Assembly (NCBI GenBank): GCA_023362775.1
Contig: JALMGJ010000029.1
Span: forward strand, 5,026,268-5,090,267
Origin: Charina bottae
Taxonomy: Eukaryota; Chordata; Lepidosauria; Squamata; Charinaidae
DNA: 64,000 nucleotides
Direction of reading: 5' to 3'
The position numbers and the translations under genes are program-made. Below the pieces are notes generated by a model. That model was not told the DNA's origin. It did no database searches and saw nothing but the letters and a program-made list of their open reading frames with translations. Of the stretch, positions 37,846 through 48,885 are shown one piece after another (the stretch's first letter is position 1; every line of letters begins with the position of its first letter).

Positions 37846-37851
37846 AATAAA
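37846..37851 (+). promoter_or_regulatory. GRM3: Polyadenylation signal, proximal
   Basis: An AATAAA hexamer lies 120 bases after the GRM3 stop, followed by T-rich sequence. It would give a very short 3' UTR. Confidence 0.45.
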
Positions 37852-38147
37852 TTATTTTTGAGGACTGTACAGTATATTGTGTTGTTCTTTTCAGAACAAC
37901 TTTAGGACCCTTCTGTGATTTAACAGTTCTAAGGGATGTATAAATAGCTATGACTTGTAGTGCCAGTATGTTGAACTCAGCCGTGAGAGAAAGGTAAATT
38001 GCCATGTTAGGTGGCTTTCTTTCTAACAAGAGACTCTTTTTTTTGTAATTCCTTGTTGTAATTTACTTAGATTGCATTTCTATGTTGTATATTATAGTTA
38101 CATTCTGTGCAACAGATGGTTTTCATGGCAGTATTAAAGACGTCAGT

Positions 38148-38153
38148 AATAAA
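38148..38153 (+). promoter_or_regulatory. GRM3: Polyadenylation signal, distal
   Basis: An AATAAA hexamer about 420 bases after the GRM3 stop is followed within 25 bases by T/G-rich sequence (GTTTTCC, TGTCTG). It is the better of the two candidates. Confidence 0.55.
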
Positions 38154-38439
38154 ATCAGAAAAGTTTTCCAGCATGTCTGCCTTCTTTAAAAAATCCCTCA
38201 GATTTATTCAGCCACCTTCACACACAGAAGGGCAACTAAGCCGATTTATTTCCAGCTCAGCTATGACGTAGTAGAAACTGCAGCAAAGACACGTTTTGTC
38301 CAGTTTGTCACATTCGGTTTCCCAGTTTCTCTGGGAAGCTGCTTTGAGGGAATATGTCGATGAAGGTTCTCAGTCATCCAGGTGGAACAGTCTGTGGCTT
38401 GAATCATGTCAACTGGATTTCTATTTTCTCAGTAGAAAC

Positions 38440-38470
38440 GTTTCACTCCTTATCCAAGGAGCTTCTTCAG
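38440..38470 (-). ncRNA. Hammerhead-like core, left arm of the long inverted repeat
   Basis: Inverse copy of the 39074 core on the minus strand. Confidence 0.45.
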
Positions 38471-39073
38471 TCTGAGTAAAGTTAGTAAGGGAATCCTTAA
38501 ATATGTTTCTAGGGTGGCTGTGTGACCTTGCACCTGGGGCTAGGTCATGGTTATTTTGAGATGTTTATTTCTAAGTCCCTTTATCATCTAAAGGAGGATC
38601 GTTAAGATTACCCTGCTGCTGTTGAGCTTGCAAAATGGTCTTAATCTTCCTAGGCACAGAAGACAAAGCAGGAAGGAAGATAGGGGAAAGGTTAGGCTGC
38701 TGCGTACAACATGTAAATATTAAAAATATTTAATGCTCTTCTCTTCTTCATTTTAGACAGAGAAGATAGGTGGTTTGAGAGAGGGGTCAAGGAATCCATT
38801 TATGCCAACTTGGAAAATCCTTCCTTGAATAGAGGTGGGGGCCTCAGGCACAACCTTTCCCCTATCTTCCTCCCTGCTTTGTCTTCTGTGCCTAGGAAGA
38901 TTAAGACCATTTCGCAAGCTCAACAGCAGCATGGTAATCTTAACGATCCTCCTTTAGATGATAAAGGGACTTAGAAATAACATCTCAAAATAACCATGAC
39001 CTAGCCCCAGGTGCAAGGTCACACGGCCACCCTAGAAACATATTTAAGGATTCCCTTACTAACTTTACTCAGA

Positions 39074-39104
39074 CTGAAGAAGCTCCTTGGATAAGGAGTG
39101 AAAC
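39074..39104 (+). ncRNA. Hammerhead-like core, right arm of the long inverted repeat
   Basis: CTGAAGA, stem CTCCTT / AAGGAG, then TGAAAC. CTCAG upstream and CTGAG downstream are complementary. Confidence 0.45.
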
Positions 39105-39642
39105 GTTTCTACTGAGAAAATAGAAATCCAGTTGACATGATTCAAGCCACAGACTGCTTTGAGGGAAAGCTGGTTTGGGACTGGGTCATGACAATGGGTT
39201 ACAATCCAATGAGTTATGACCTGGTCTTGCATCAAATAGCTGGTCAATGCATAGACTGTGATAACAAACTTTATTTCATTCTCTGAGATACGCTGCTAAA
39301 TCCCCAATAGATTCTAGTTCAGCCTTTTGCTTTTTCCAAGGAAGACCAACCTGGGGTCAGTAACCAAATAACCTGGAGAGCTGATATTTGTGGTTTCGGG
39401 ATATTGCCATTTCTGATGACAGATTTGTGCAATTTGTCTGACACAAAATGAAGCAAGGCATGGCTGGCAAGTGATTGGACATTAGAGGATGAACCAAGAG
39501 TATGTTCCCCTGTTGGGGCAGGCCAGCCTTCCCCGACCGGTGCTTTCAAGATGTGGCTTGGGATTTCTGCGAGTTATGCCCAGCCCATCTGGATGTAGTC
39601 CAGACTGTTGGAAGGCAGAAGTTGTCTCCTCTTGCTGTCATT

Positions 39643-40420
39643 CAGTGTTTTTCAAACTTGGCAACTTGGCAATGTGTGGACTTCAACTCCCAGAATTCCC
39701 CAGCCAGCATTATCAACACTGCTCTAAATGATGCCTTTACTTTAAAGACTTGAATAGAGTGGGCTCATTTTTCCTACCATTCCTTTTGTTCATCATTCTT
39801 TGATAGCTCAAATCAGGTTTGCATTGGCTTCTTCCAAGTCTAAAATCCTGGCAATTTACTAAAGTCCAAGTTTTACTTTTTGCAAAATAATATTCTGGTG
39901 AACTGTAATAGTTGGGGCCTATCTGGGAAGGGGAGGAAAAGAGGAAAAGAGAAAGCAATATAAAAAACACAGAGGGGAAAAAAAGCAGCTTTAGAATTAC
40001 ACTGAAAAAAATAATGCTTGAATTAGTAAAATGCCCAATGTTTTCATTTGTAGCCTTCCTCAGAGGAATAATTCAAATGAGTTACTCTAGTAAGTCAATC
40101 AAAAGTTGATCTTTATCTCCCTGTCAGTGCTCTGATCTGCTTCAGAAACTCATCTTGGCATGAGGTTTAATAGTAGAATAAATAAAAGAAGCTGAGCGCG
40201 CTTGGACTGGTCACTAGAAGGTCTCTGCCCTGATGTGCTTACAAATAAACGAATGATTCTCAATGTCTATAAGCATTGGGAGGTGCTGAAAATTAACCCT
40301 TCATGTCTGTGCTTGACTGATGAGTGTTGAGAAGAAGCATACAATTTCAGGTCAATTAGCTTAATAAATGTTGACATTTATTAGTTGAAATCAAAAGGTT
40401 AAACAACCACCTTTCCAATC
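39643..40420. mobile_element. Second copy of the long hAT element, one end lost
   Basis: The block matches 58640-59741 in inverse orientation almost base for base (except for the nested MITE). It starts with CAGTGTTTTTCAAACTTGG and loses similarity at 40420, before the opposite arm, so one terminal repeat is absent. Confidence 0.82.
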
Positions 40421-40692
40421 ATTCAAACCCGTAGCAGCAATTTCATAACCAATATGGCTACATGTGATACAACAGAAATTCCAACTGCAGAATCAGCATT
40501 CAAGGCCATTTGGAAGTGTTTAAATTAAAACCTCTGGAGAAATATTTAAAACAGCTTTCTTAATGACCCTAGAAGGACAAGGAATTATATTAAAATCAAG
40601 TTTCCAGAATCTGCCCTTGGACATCCATAATTTCCCGATCCACCCAAAATTATATGACCTCTTATGGCAGGTTATTTTTTCCCTTGTGTGAA

Positions 40693-40732
40693 AGTTGTGT
40701 GTGTGTGTTTGTATGTATACACACACACACTG
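40693..40732. repeat. (GT)n / (AC)n pair
   Basis: TTGTGTGTGTGTG then ACACACACAC, a short self-complementary run. Confidence 0.8.
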
Positions 40733-41180
40733 AATCCGATGGGATATTACTAACAAAATCTGTTCATTGGCTCACCCATGCTTAGGACAACCTTGAAGTT
40801 CAACCGAGTCCCATCACTATCTTCAAATGATTCCCATCTGACCCCTAATCTTCTTAGATAAACATCTGTTAATACACATATAGACACATGTGCAGCAGGA
40901 GAGGTTTTTACGCAATTACTAAAACTTCAGACTTCTCATTGAAAATTGCAAGAGGTGAACTGTGGCCAGGATACCATATATACAGTATTTCCACCCCACT
41001 CAATAAACTTGTAAGAGCTGATTAGAAACCCATTCAGACTCAGGCACTGGTGCAAAGCTAAAATTTGCTACCGACCAAATTAAATATAAACTGAGTAGAA
41101 AAATGTGATAAACTTCAGTTGGCAAAACTTTCTAATCTTTTGAGAGATGTTTGGTTATTCTCTTTATAAGGAGTAGGATG

Positions 41181-41882
41181 ACGAAGGTGAAAGAAGTAAG
41201 TGCAAAAGCTGGGTTGCAGTTAAACCTCAAGAAAACCAAGATTATGGCAACAAGCTTGATTGATAACTGGCAAATAGAGGGAGAAAAAATGGAGGCAGTG
41301 ACAGACTTTGTATTTCTAGGCGCAAAGATTACTGCAGATGCTGACTGCAGCTAGGAAATCAGAAGACGTCTACTTCTTGGGAGGAGAGCAATGGCAAATC
41401 TTGATAAAATAGTTAAGAGTAGAGACATCACACTGACAACAAAGGTCCGCATAGTTAAAGCAATGGTATTCCCTGTAGTAACCTATGGCTGTGAGAGCTG
41501 GACCATAAGGAAGGCTGAGCGAAGGAAGATAGATGCTTTTGAACTGTGGTGTTGGAGGAAAATTCTGAGAGTGCCTTGGACTGCAAGAAGATCAAACCAG
41601 TCCATACTCCAGGAAATAAAGCCAGGCTGCTCACTTGAGGGAATGATATTAAAGGCAAAACTGAAGTGCTTTGGCCACATAATGAGAAGACAGGATACCC
41701 TGGAGAAGAAGCTGATGCTAGGGAAAGTGGAAGGCAAAAGGAAGAGGGGCCGACCAAGGGCAAGATGGATGGATGTTATTCTGGAGGTGACGGACTCAAC
41801 CATGGGGGAGCTGGGGATGGTGACGTCCGACAGGAGGCTCTGGCGTGGGCTGGTCCATGAGGTCACGAGGAGTCGGAGATGA
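41181..41882 (+). pseudogene. BovB reverse transcriptase C-terminal part
   Basis: One frame encodes the end of the BovB RT and its C-terminal domain: GLQLNLKKTKIMATS, FLGAKITADADC, YGCESWTIRKAERRKID, RKILRVPWTARRSNQSILQE, CFGHIMRRQD, and RGRPRARWMDVI. It is interrupted by a single in-frame TAG at 41352-41354, where the family has a sense codon. The remainder is open to a TGA after TRSRR. The catalytic half of the RT is absent. BovB is known for horizontal spread among squamates and ruminants. Confidence 0.92.
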
Positions 41883-41902
41883 CTGAACGAATAAACAACA
41901 AC
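41181..41902 (+). mobile_element. BovB (RTE-clade) LINE, 5' truncated
   Basis: The 13-bp sequence AAGGAGTAGGATG occurs on both sides (41168-41180 and 41903-41915). The element is the 3' end of a BovB LINE, ending AGTCGGAGATGACTGAACG and an A-rich tail. Confidence 0.93.
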
Positions 41903-41993
41903 AAGGAGTAGGATGCTTCAGAAAGGAGCAGGGAGATGATACTTTTCTTTCTGACATTCTCTCTTACAACATGGTAAGTATGATATGTGACAC

Positions 41994-42090
41994 CAGTGTT
42001 TCTCAACCTTGGCCACTTGAAGAATTCCCAGAATTCCCCAGCCACCCATGCTGTCCACACATCTTCAACTGGCCAAGGTTGAGAAACACC
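41994..42090. repeat. Palindromic hAT MITE, internally shortened
   Basis: It begins CAGTGTTTCTCAACCTTGGCC and ends CCAAGGTTGAGAAACACC; the arms are shorter and less paired in the middle. Confidence 0.8.
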
Positions 42091-42578
42091 TTATGTTCCA
42101 GTGATATTATAAAGCAAGAATGGACGCATGTGGGCCTTCCAAAAAATTGCTAAACATAAGTATCTATTGAGGGGAGGACAAGTGACATCACACCATCATT
42201 ATACAATGAGGCAAACAACATATTTTGCACAATTTGTGTAACATTGTGCTGTGCGTGATATCAATGTGGGTTCTATCAGACACCTGCTTTGCTAAACTTT
42301 CACCACCCTCCAACAGCGTGGTTAATGTTCACAGGACACAGAGTTGATGTTCAACCACATCCAGAGGCCACAGGTTCTGAACACACTCCCATAAAGCATG
42401 CAAAAAAGATGTTCTTGAGGAAAACTAGACACAATCATGTTTTGGTCTTCATGGAAAGAAAAAAAGTAGAGGCATTTGCTTTTTATATGTCACACCTCTG
42501 TGTCCCACACATAGGAAGATACAGAAATCCAACATTGATAACTTAAATAAAAAGGTAAAATTAAACCAGCATCAACCA

Positions 42579-42797
42579 GGGTGGCGTAGTGAGGAAAGTG
42601 TTAGACCGAGGCTGGGAAGACCCAAGTTCAAGTCCAGCCTTAGCCATGTAACCTCTCGTCCACTTAACCTCTCTCAACCCACCCTGCCTACCTCGCAGGG
42701 TCTTTGTAGTGGAGAAAAACTGGAGGAAAGGTTGTTATGTATGCTGCCTTGAACTCCTAGGAAAAAAGCGAGATATAAATCTAAGAAAGAAATGAAA
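42579..42797 (+). repeat. MIR-like tRNA SINE
   Basis: A head with GGTGGCGTAGTG and GTTCAAGTCC boxes is followed by CCACTTAACCTCTCTCAACC and CCTCGCAGGGTC, ending GAGATATAAATC. The middle resembles the CORE domain of MIR-type SINEs. Confidence 0.75.
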
Positions 42798-44123
42798 GAA
42801 ATCAACAGGACCAAGAAAGACAGAACCAATCCAAAATGAGGGGCCGAATTCTGCTGTGGCTAGGGTGAACTTCTCTTCAGTAGATATCTGAACACCTAAG
42901 GAAAGGAAAGGCCAGGCGAGTATCTGGTCCAGGGGCAACAACTTTCTGTAGTGCAACACACTGACTTGAGCACCTTAGAAACAACACAGGGGAAGAACGA
43001 TGATTCCAGAGAGCATGCTTCAGAACTGATTAGGGCAGGATATGGGCCTCTTGCAAGCATGACTACAGCACCTCCCTGGAGCTTCACATAAGCTTGGGGA
43101 AATGATGCAGCTGCTTTAATACTCACATGACCTTGAATGAGTGAATTCCTTAAAGCAGCAACATCTTCTTTTATGGAAAACTGAGAGATGCTCTACTCAC
43201 ATGAGGTCTGAGGTATTTCTTCTGGATCACTTGCATACATAGCCCTAAAAAGTAATTCTAAGTACTTGCCTCTGTCCAGCTATCTGTTCACTGACTCCAA
43301 GACATAGATAGTGCCCGATTGCCCACAAAGAATCTCAACTGAGACCAAATTCGTCGATTTTGTGTCCCTGAAATGTAGCTTCAAATTTGCCCTGGGCATT
43401 CCTCAATTTGAAAATACCCTCTTTCCAGGGATATTCCAATGTTCTGCCCTTTCAGCAATGCCTTGCAAGCAACGGCATCTGTACCCGCGTCACACATAAA
43501 AAAGGCACAGGGGTTCAATTGTGCGGTGGCGGCCATCATTTTCACTTTTGGACACTCCTCCCCCGATGCCCAAGCTTGAAGGTCATCTTTAACATATCAA
43601 GACAAAACTAAGTTTGATTTGATTTCATTTTCATTTAACCTTAATTAAATTAAACAATTAAATGAATCTCAACTGCATTTAACTTAATTACATTAGCATT
43701 AAATTAATTCCATCAACATTAATTACATTATAATGAAATACAATGGGTTCAAGTGCAGCATGGAATCTCACGGGGTAACTCTGGACCGGTCCCCAATTCA
43801 TAGGGAATGAATGAATGAATAAATAAATAAGACAAATTGAGCGATCACTTTTAAAGAACTCTGGAGGGCCACGGGCCAAGCTTTTGGGGGGCACATACAA
43901 TCTCCTGTTGAACATCTGAGCTCTATTTGATGTGTGTATATAGTAGATTCTTCCATTTTAAGTTTCTTCAACTATGAAGAATCTTAAAATAGATGAGCAG
44001 GAGCCCAACACCCAAACAGCAGACTGCCAATTCTCTGGTTCCCCCATCACAATCAAACCCATTATGGTGAGAAGTGTGGTATTTTTATTTAGATTTGTGC
44101 ATGGTAACTCCCATATACAAATA

Positions 44124-44352
44124 CGGGTAGTCCTCATTTAGCAATCACAATTGGGACTGGCCACTTGGTCATTAAGTGAAGCGGTCGCTAAGTGAAACCG
44201 TGATGGTGCTTACGATCTTACTTCAGCTTTCCTTTGCTTTACGGACCTGCGAAGGTCAAAAATGCAAAGACTGGTTGTAAAGTTACTTTTTCATCACCAT
44301 CGTAACTGCGAATGGTCGCTAAATGAGGCAGTTGCTAAACGAGGACTACCTG
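44124..44352. mobile_element. Non-autonomous DNA transposon with TA flanks
   Basis: The ends CGGGTAGTCCTCATTTAGC and GAGGACTACCTG are inverted and flanked by TA on both sides, which suggests a Tc1/mariner-type mechanism. Confidence 0.75.
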
Positions 44353-44394
44353 TATGTTAAAATTACCAAACGATAACACACTAATGATGTGTAA

Positions 44395-44520
44395 GTTAAC
44401 TTGCCACTGCTTTCCTCTGCATGTCCTGTCAATTTCCCAGTGCAGCCCGCAATTGTGGGGTTCTCTGTGGTCTCCCATCCTAGCACTAACCAGGCCAGAA
44501 AAGATCAGCCTGGTGTTGCT
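44395..44520 (-). repeat. 5S-rRNA-type SINE fragment
   Basis: In minus, GGTTAGTGCTAGGATGGGAG and ACCACAGAGAACCCC resemble the 5S-type SINE core. Confidence 0.6.
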
Positions 44521-44623
44521 ACCTCCTATGACCCTGCATCAAATTTCTAAAATATCACCAGCCTTAAGAGTCTGTTTTGAATTTAATGCTATAATAAATA
44601 TACAAGGAGAGTTTAGTACAAAA

Positions 44624-44820
44624 ACAGTTTGGTGCAGTGATTAAGGTGCTGGGTTACAAACTCAAAGGACATGCGTTCTGGTCTTCCCTTAGGCTAACTC
44701 TGAGCCAGTCCCTTTCTCTCAGCCCAGCCCACCCCACAGGGCTGTTGGAGGAGGAGGGAACAATATGTACACCACCTGGAGTTGTACATAATAAAGATGG
44801 GAGATAAATCAAAGAAATAA
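44624..44820 (+). repeat. MIR-like tRNA SINE
   Basis: The head (TTTGGTGCAGTGATTAAGG), CCAGTCCCTTTCTCTCAGCC, CCACAGGGCTGTTGG and end GGGAGATAAAT match the copy at 42579. A Sauria SINE follows directly. Confidence 0.75.
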
Positions 44821-44840
44821 ATACATATATACATAAATCA

Positions 44841-45180
44841 AGGGGCGTGGTGGCTCAGCGGGTAAGACGCCAGGCTTGTTGATCGGAAGATCGCAAGTTC
44901 GGAGGTTCAAGACCCGAGCGCCGTGTGACGGAGTGATCTCCCGCACTCGCCCCAGCTCTTGCCAACCTAGCAATTCGAAAGCATGCAAATGCAAGTAGAT
45001 GAATAGGTACCGCTTCGGTGGGTAGGTAACAGCGTTCCGCGCATGTCATGTGGCCACATGACCATGGAAGCGTCTTCGGACAACGCTGGCTCTCTGGCTA
45101 ACAAACGGAGATGAGCACCGGCCCCTAGAGTCGGACACAACTGCACAAATGTGTGGGGGGAACCTCTACCTTTACCTTTT
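44841..45180 (+). repeat. Sauria-type SINE, full length
   Basis: It has an A box (TGGCTCAGCGGG), a B box (GGTTCAAGACC), the body and a BovB-like tail (AGAGTCGGACACAACTG), ending ACCTTTACCTTTT. Confidence 0.93.
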
Positions 45181-45649
45181 TATACATAAATCAGCAGACT
45201 GAAACAAGGCCTATAGAGGTTAGGACAAATTATAAGGCTAAGTCACCGTTGTCAGGCTGTTTGAGGATATTTGGTAGCAAAACATCCAAAGTGCTGAACT
45301 TTCACGTTTTAATATTTATTTCCAGTTCCTCTGTGTAGGTGCTTATTGGCCCAGCTTCTGTCTCATGGATATTCCTTTGAAATTTCAGGCAATCAGAGAT
45401 CACTTAGCGAAATGTCACAGCAGCACAGAGGCCAGGGAGATGTATACTGCCAACAGATCAAGTTAAGGTAAATTTAGATTTTTAGTGACTGGCTGAGTAT
45501 TTTTTTTGGTGAGCGCATTACTACTAATTTCACAACAGCACAAGTATTACTAGCATCTCGTTAAGGAGGGGAATGAAAAGCTTGATCTGCGATTTACATT
45601 TCCATATTTAAATCTACAAAGAGAAACTAGTGAGATTTTTAAACGGGAG

Positions 45650-45785
45650 TATCCACAAGGGGTCAAAAGACTCAAGATGGTGCAATGGTGCAAGATGAAA
45701 TGCACGTAACAAGAGGTGTGGCTGCAATCACACAGTCACAGTAACCATCTTGACTTTTTTTTATCCCCAACCCCACCCCAATAGG
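45650..45785. repeat. Palindromic repeat, same family
   Basis: TATCCACAAGGGGTCAAAAG and the inverse arm CCATCTTGACTTTTTTT enclose a centre with TGGCTGCAATC. Confidence 0.6.
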
Positions 45786-47419
45786 GCCTCCCCTGTCATC
45801 TGCTAGGTAGAACTTTTGGCTATGAAATCCACTAATAATCTTTTTTGAAAGTTTACCTGGCAGGTCGAGTTGAGAGCTGTTTGGATTTGGAAAGTTTTCT
45901 GAATCAGATCTGTGTATAGAAAATTCAGGTGCTGGTTTAGAACAGCTCTTGATGGGGCTATTCAGACACCAGAAGAAAATATTTGTGTGCTCAGGAAAAA
46001 AAAAAAAGGGGGGGGGAGGAGCTGAACAAAAGAAAAGCACAAATCTGCCTCACATCCAAATTTCAGCCCATCATGAATTACTGCCAATCTGGTGTTTCTT
46101 AGAAGAGGAAGTGGGGAGATGAAACCACTGGAGGACAGGAATGAAAAAAAAACATGGTTCCCTCTTTAAACCATACTCAAACATTTTGATGCATAGACTT
46201 TGCTTACTTCTCAAAAGAACACATGGCAATAAATTAAAAAGGAGTGCATAGGTCTGGGATTTTACTCTAATGAATCCAGAGCTGGCTTTGCAAATTTTAA
46301 CAGCTCCAGTGGCAATTTCTAACTTTAAAAAGCAGAACAGAGAAACAGATCCTTCCAAATAAGGATAGCAAACTGATGGGATGGATGGATCCCTGTCAAA
46401 GTCCTAACCAACTCAATCTTGGGAGATTGTTTACAACTATAAAATAATGCTATTTCTAAAAGGCTGTGAAGAGGTTCAGTAGAAAAAGCAAAAAAATAAA
46501 TAAATCACAGCGTAACTATCCACTTGGAATCAAAATCAAGTACTTGTATACCAGTATATTACTAAAAATCGCAAGGGTTAGCAAAATACGACAGTATTCT
46601 GAGAAATTTAAGGCACTGGGACACAACAGGGAGAACCATCCCATTTTAAAAGAAAGAAAAGTGCACCAAATCCAGATTGAATGGTTATTTTGGAAAGTAC
46701 AGGCAAACTGTACACCAAACATTTCCCCAGCTATCACCCCTGGAAGAGAAGAATAGTTGTAAGTTCACAACAGGAATAGAAAAACTATAAAAGCTGTGGA
46801 GTAAAGATTCACAAACATTTAAGTAAGCCTCTTAATAAAGAAGTTCCAAGACTAGGTTTCAGTCTTTCCCATCTATTTTTTTCTAAGCTACTCTGATGTT
46901 TTAAGTTATCTTAAAAAGATGGAATGTGCCTCTTCCCTATCTGTTTTATTGATGCTCCCTTCCCCATAATTTTAGCTTTGCGACAGGCTGGACAGCTTTA
47001 CATGGTGTATCTGTAACTCAGTGATTCAGCGCAGGGACATAGAAGGTCCAATTTCACATTATACATTAGAAGTCAAGGCTAGAAAAAATCTCAGGCTAAG
47101 CACTGAGAGACACAGAGTAGTAAAAAAAAAAGGCTAGATGGATGAGCCTACAGTCTGATTCAATATAAACAGACCACATGACTTCATATTACAAACACAG
47201 ACATCATCCAATACGTTTAGAGAAATGACTATATATAGCAGTCTTCTCACATCAGAATCCTTTCAAATAGTATTACCTACAACTACCATCATTCCAAACA
47301 GTATATCCATAATTAGGACTGGAACAAGCTGCAAGAAGGACCGAAGTTAGTGAAAACTGATATAAACAAGGGCAGCTAGGAGGAACCTCTGGCTTGGTAA
47401 GGTTTCCCATTCACTAGAG

Positions 47420-47732
47420 CAGCCTTTCTCAACCTTTTGACCCTGGAGGAGCCCATGAAATGTTTTTCAGGCCTCGGGGAAGGAACCCCTGCACATTCAG
47501 GCTCAGATATAGGCCAGAATTTCCAAAATTGTTATATTTGTTTCATGGGTAGGCCTGTATACATGCACTAACAGTGTTCTTAAACTAAAAATAAAGAATG
47601 AACCTTATCTCCTTAATGTGAAGTTGCCCGAATTTGAAATATTTTTTTTAATAAATCGTGATCTCTCAGGGAACCCCTAGTGACCTCTTGCAGAACCCTG
47701 GGGTTCCACGGAACCCTGGTTGAGAAGCCCTG
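47420..47732. mobile_element. hAT MITE (CAGCCTTTCTCAACC family)
   Basis: The ends CAGCCTTTCTCAACCTTTTG and GGTTGAGAAGCCCTG are inverted, with a perfect 8-bp duplication CACTAGAG. Internal motifs GAGGAGCCC / GGAACCCCT are typical of Charlie-like hAT MITEs. Confidence 0.9.
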
Positions 47733-47765
47733 CACTAGAGGTCCACCCTCCCCAGCACTCTAGAG

Positions 47766-48106
47766 CAGGGCTTTCCAAACTGTGTGTGGCGACACAGTAC
47801 TGTGTCGCCTGGGGGCCCCAAGTGTGTCACGCGACAACCCGGAAGTGCTGATGGCGCACCGCCGCCGCGCGCTGTATCGCGCGCAGCGGCGGGCCATCTA
47901 TGCTTCCGGGTTGTCGCACAACACACTAGGACGCCACCGCTGTCACCGCCGCCACGGCACGCAAAAACCCGAAAGCATGGCGGCAGCAACCCAGAAGCGC
48001 CGCCATTGGGGCTTTCGGGTTTTTGCGCACCGCAGTAGCGGCGCTTCCAGGTTTTTGTGCGCCAGCCAATGGTGTGTTGCCAACGGCAAAAGTTTGGAAA
48101 GCCCTG
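47766..48106. mobile_element. hAT MITE (CAGRGCTTTCCAAA family)
   Basis: The ends CAGGGCTTTCCAAACTG and TTTGGAAAGCCCTG are inverted. The 8-bp duplication CTCTAGAG is perfect on both sides. The interior is GC-rich. Confidence 0.92.
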
Positions 48107-48750
48107 CTCTAGAGGATGCCCCACATGAGGTCTTTGCCCACACTGGAAGCTGGCCTTTCATCTGGAAAAGACTCAAAGCCTGATCTAGTGAACCCAATTT
48201 ATGAACCAGCCTGGTTCACAGATACAGTTGCAAATGACAACAGTAATTTGTGGTAGGTGGTGCCAGGCAGGGAAATGTTTCTGAACGTTCTGCGAGTTGA
48301 ATTTGATGAAGAAGAACTTGTTTTCAGAATTTCTTTCAAAGGAGAACAAAATTCTGCTGGATGGAGTGTGCTGTTCTTCTATTTAATTAGTTATCAGACA
48401 GTCAAGGGCTCCTATTTTTTTATTTTAAAATAATCTCTCCTGAGGTGGCAGCAACCTCATACTCTTCCCACCCTGCAAGTGAACTCTAGGAGAAGGCACC
48501 ACGGGGAGGGAACTTCTCTTCCCATGCTGTTTCTTTTCCTTCGCAGCACAGCTGGGCTGCTGTCACTTCCCTAGGAAAGCCCTGGTCTTGAGACACTGTT
48601 GAAGCATTTCTTAAACCCCTGAAGAAATTTGGAGAAATTATTCACCTAATTGCTTTGGCCCAGATTTCAAAATACCCCGTTCCAATTTTTAGCAATGCAG
48701 GCAATGCAGTCACCAAAATTATTCAAAGGGCCAGCTTACACTGTTTACAC

Positions 48751-48885
48751 CAGTGTTTCTCAACCTTGGCCGCTTTAAGATATGTGGACTTCAACTCCCA
48801 GAATTTCCCAGCCAGCCATGCTGGCTGGTGAATTCTGGAAATTGAAGTCCACACTTCTTAAAGTTGCCAAGGTTGAGAAACGCTG
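48751..48885. repeat. Palindromic hAT MITE with perfect TSD
   Basis: Ends CAGTGTTTCTCAACCTTGGC and inverse (ending AACGCTG), with the 8-bp duplication GTTTACAC on each side. Confidence 0.93.

Larger units (their letters stand above)
37727..38170 (+). other. GRM3: GRM3 3' untranslated region (probable extent)
   Basis: The AT-rich sequence directly after the GRM3 stop has no recognisable repeat and contains two AATAAA signals, so it is the likely 3' UTR. The end is inferred from the second signal, because a Penelope-like repeat begins about 190 bases farther on. A longer UTR cannot be excluded. Confidence 0.6.
38357..39165. mobile_element. Penelope-like long inverted repeat (about 800 bp)
   Basis: Left arm 38357-38700 and right arm 38838-39165 are inverse copies joined by a 137-bp centre. 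They contain the same end sequence as the fragment at 22801-23105, but with more internal sequence per arm. No RT or GIY-YIG coding region is present. Confidence 0.65.
40421..47411. other. Intergenic region between GRM3 and ELAPOR2
   Basis: Outside the listed BovB, SINEs, MITEs and the TA-flanked element, no gene is recognised. Candidate frames are short and unlike known proteins. Confidence 0.5.

Noticed and set aside
44841..44925. tRNA gene candidates in SINE heads (also 36361 and 61990).
   Set aside because: A and B boxes are present, but the SINE body and BovB-like tail follow directly and the cloverleaf is not complete.
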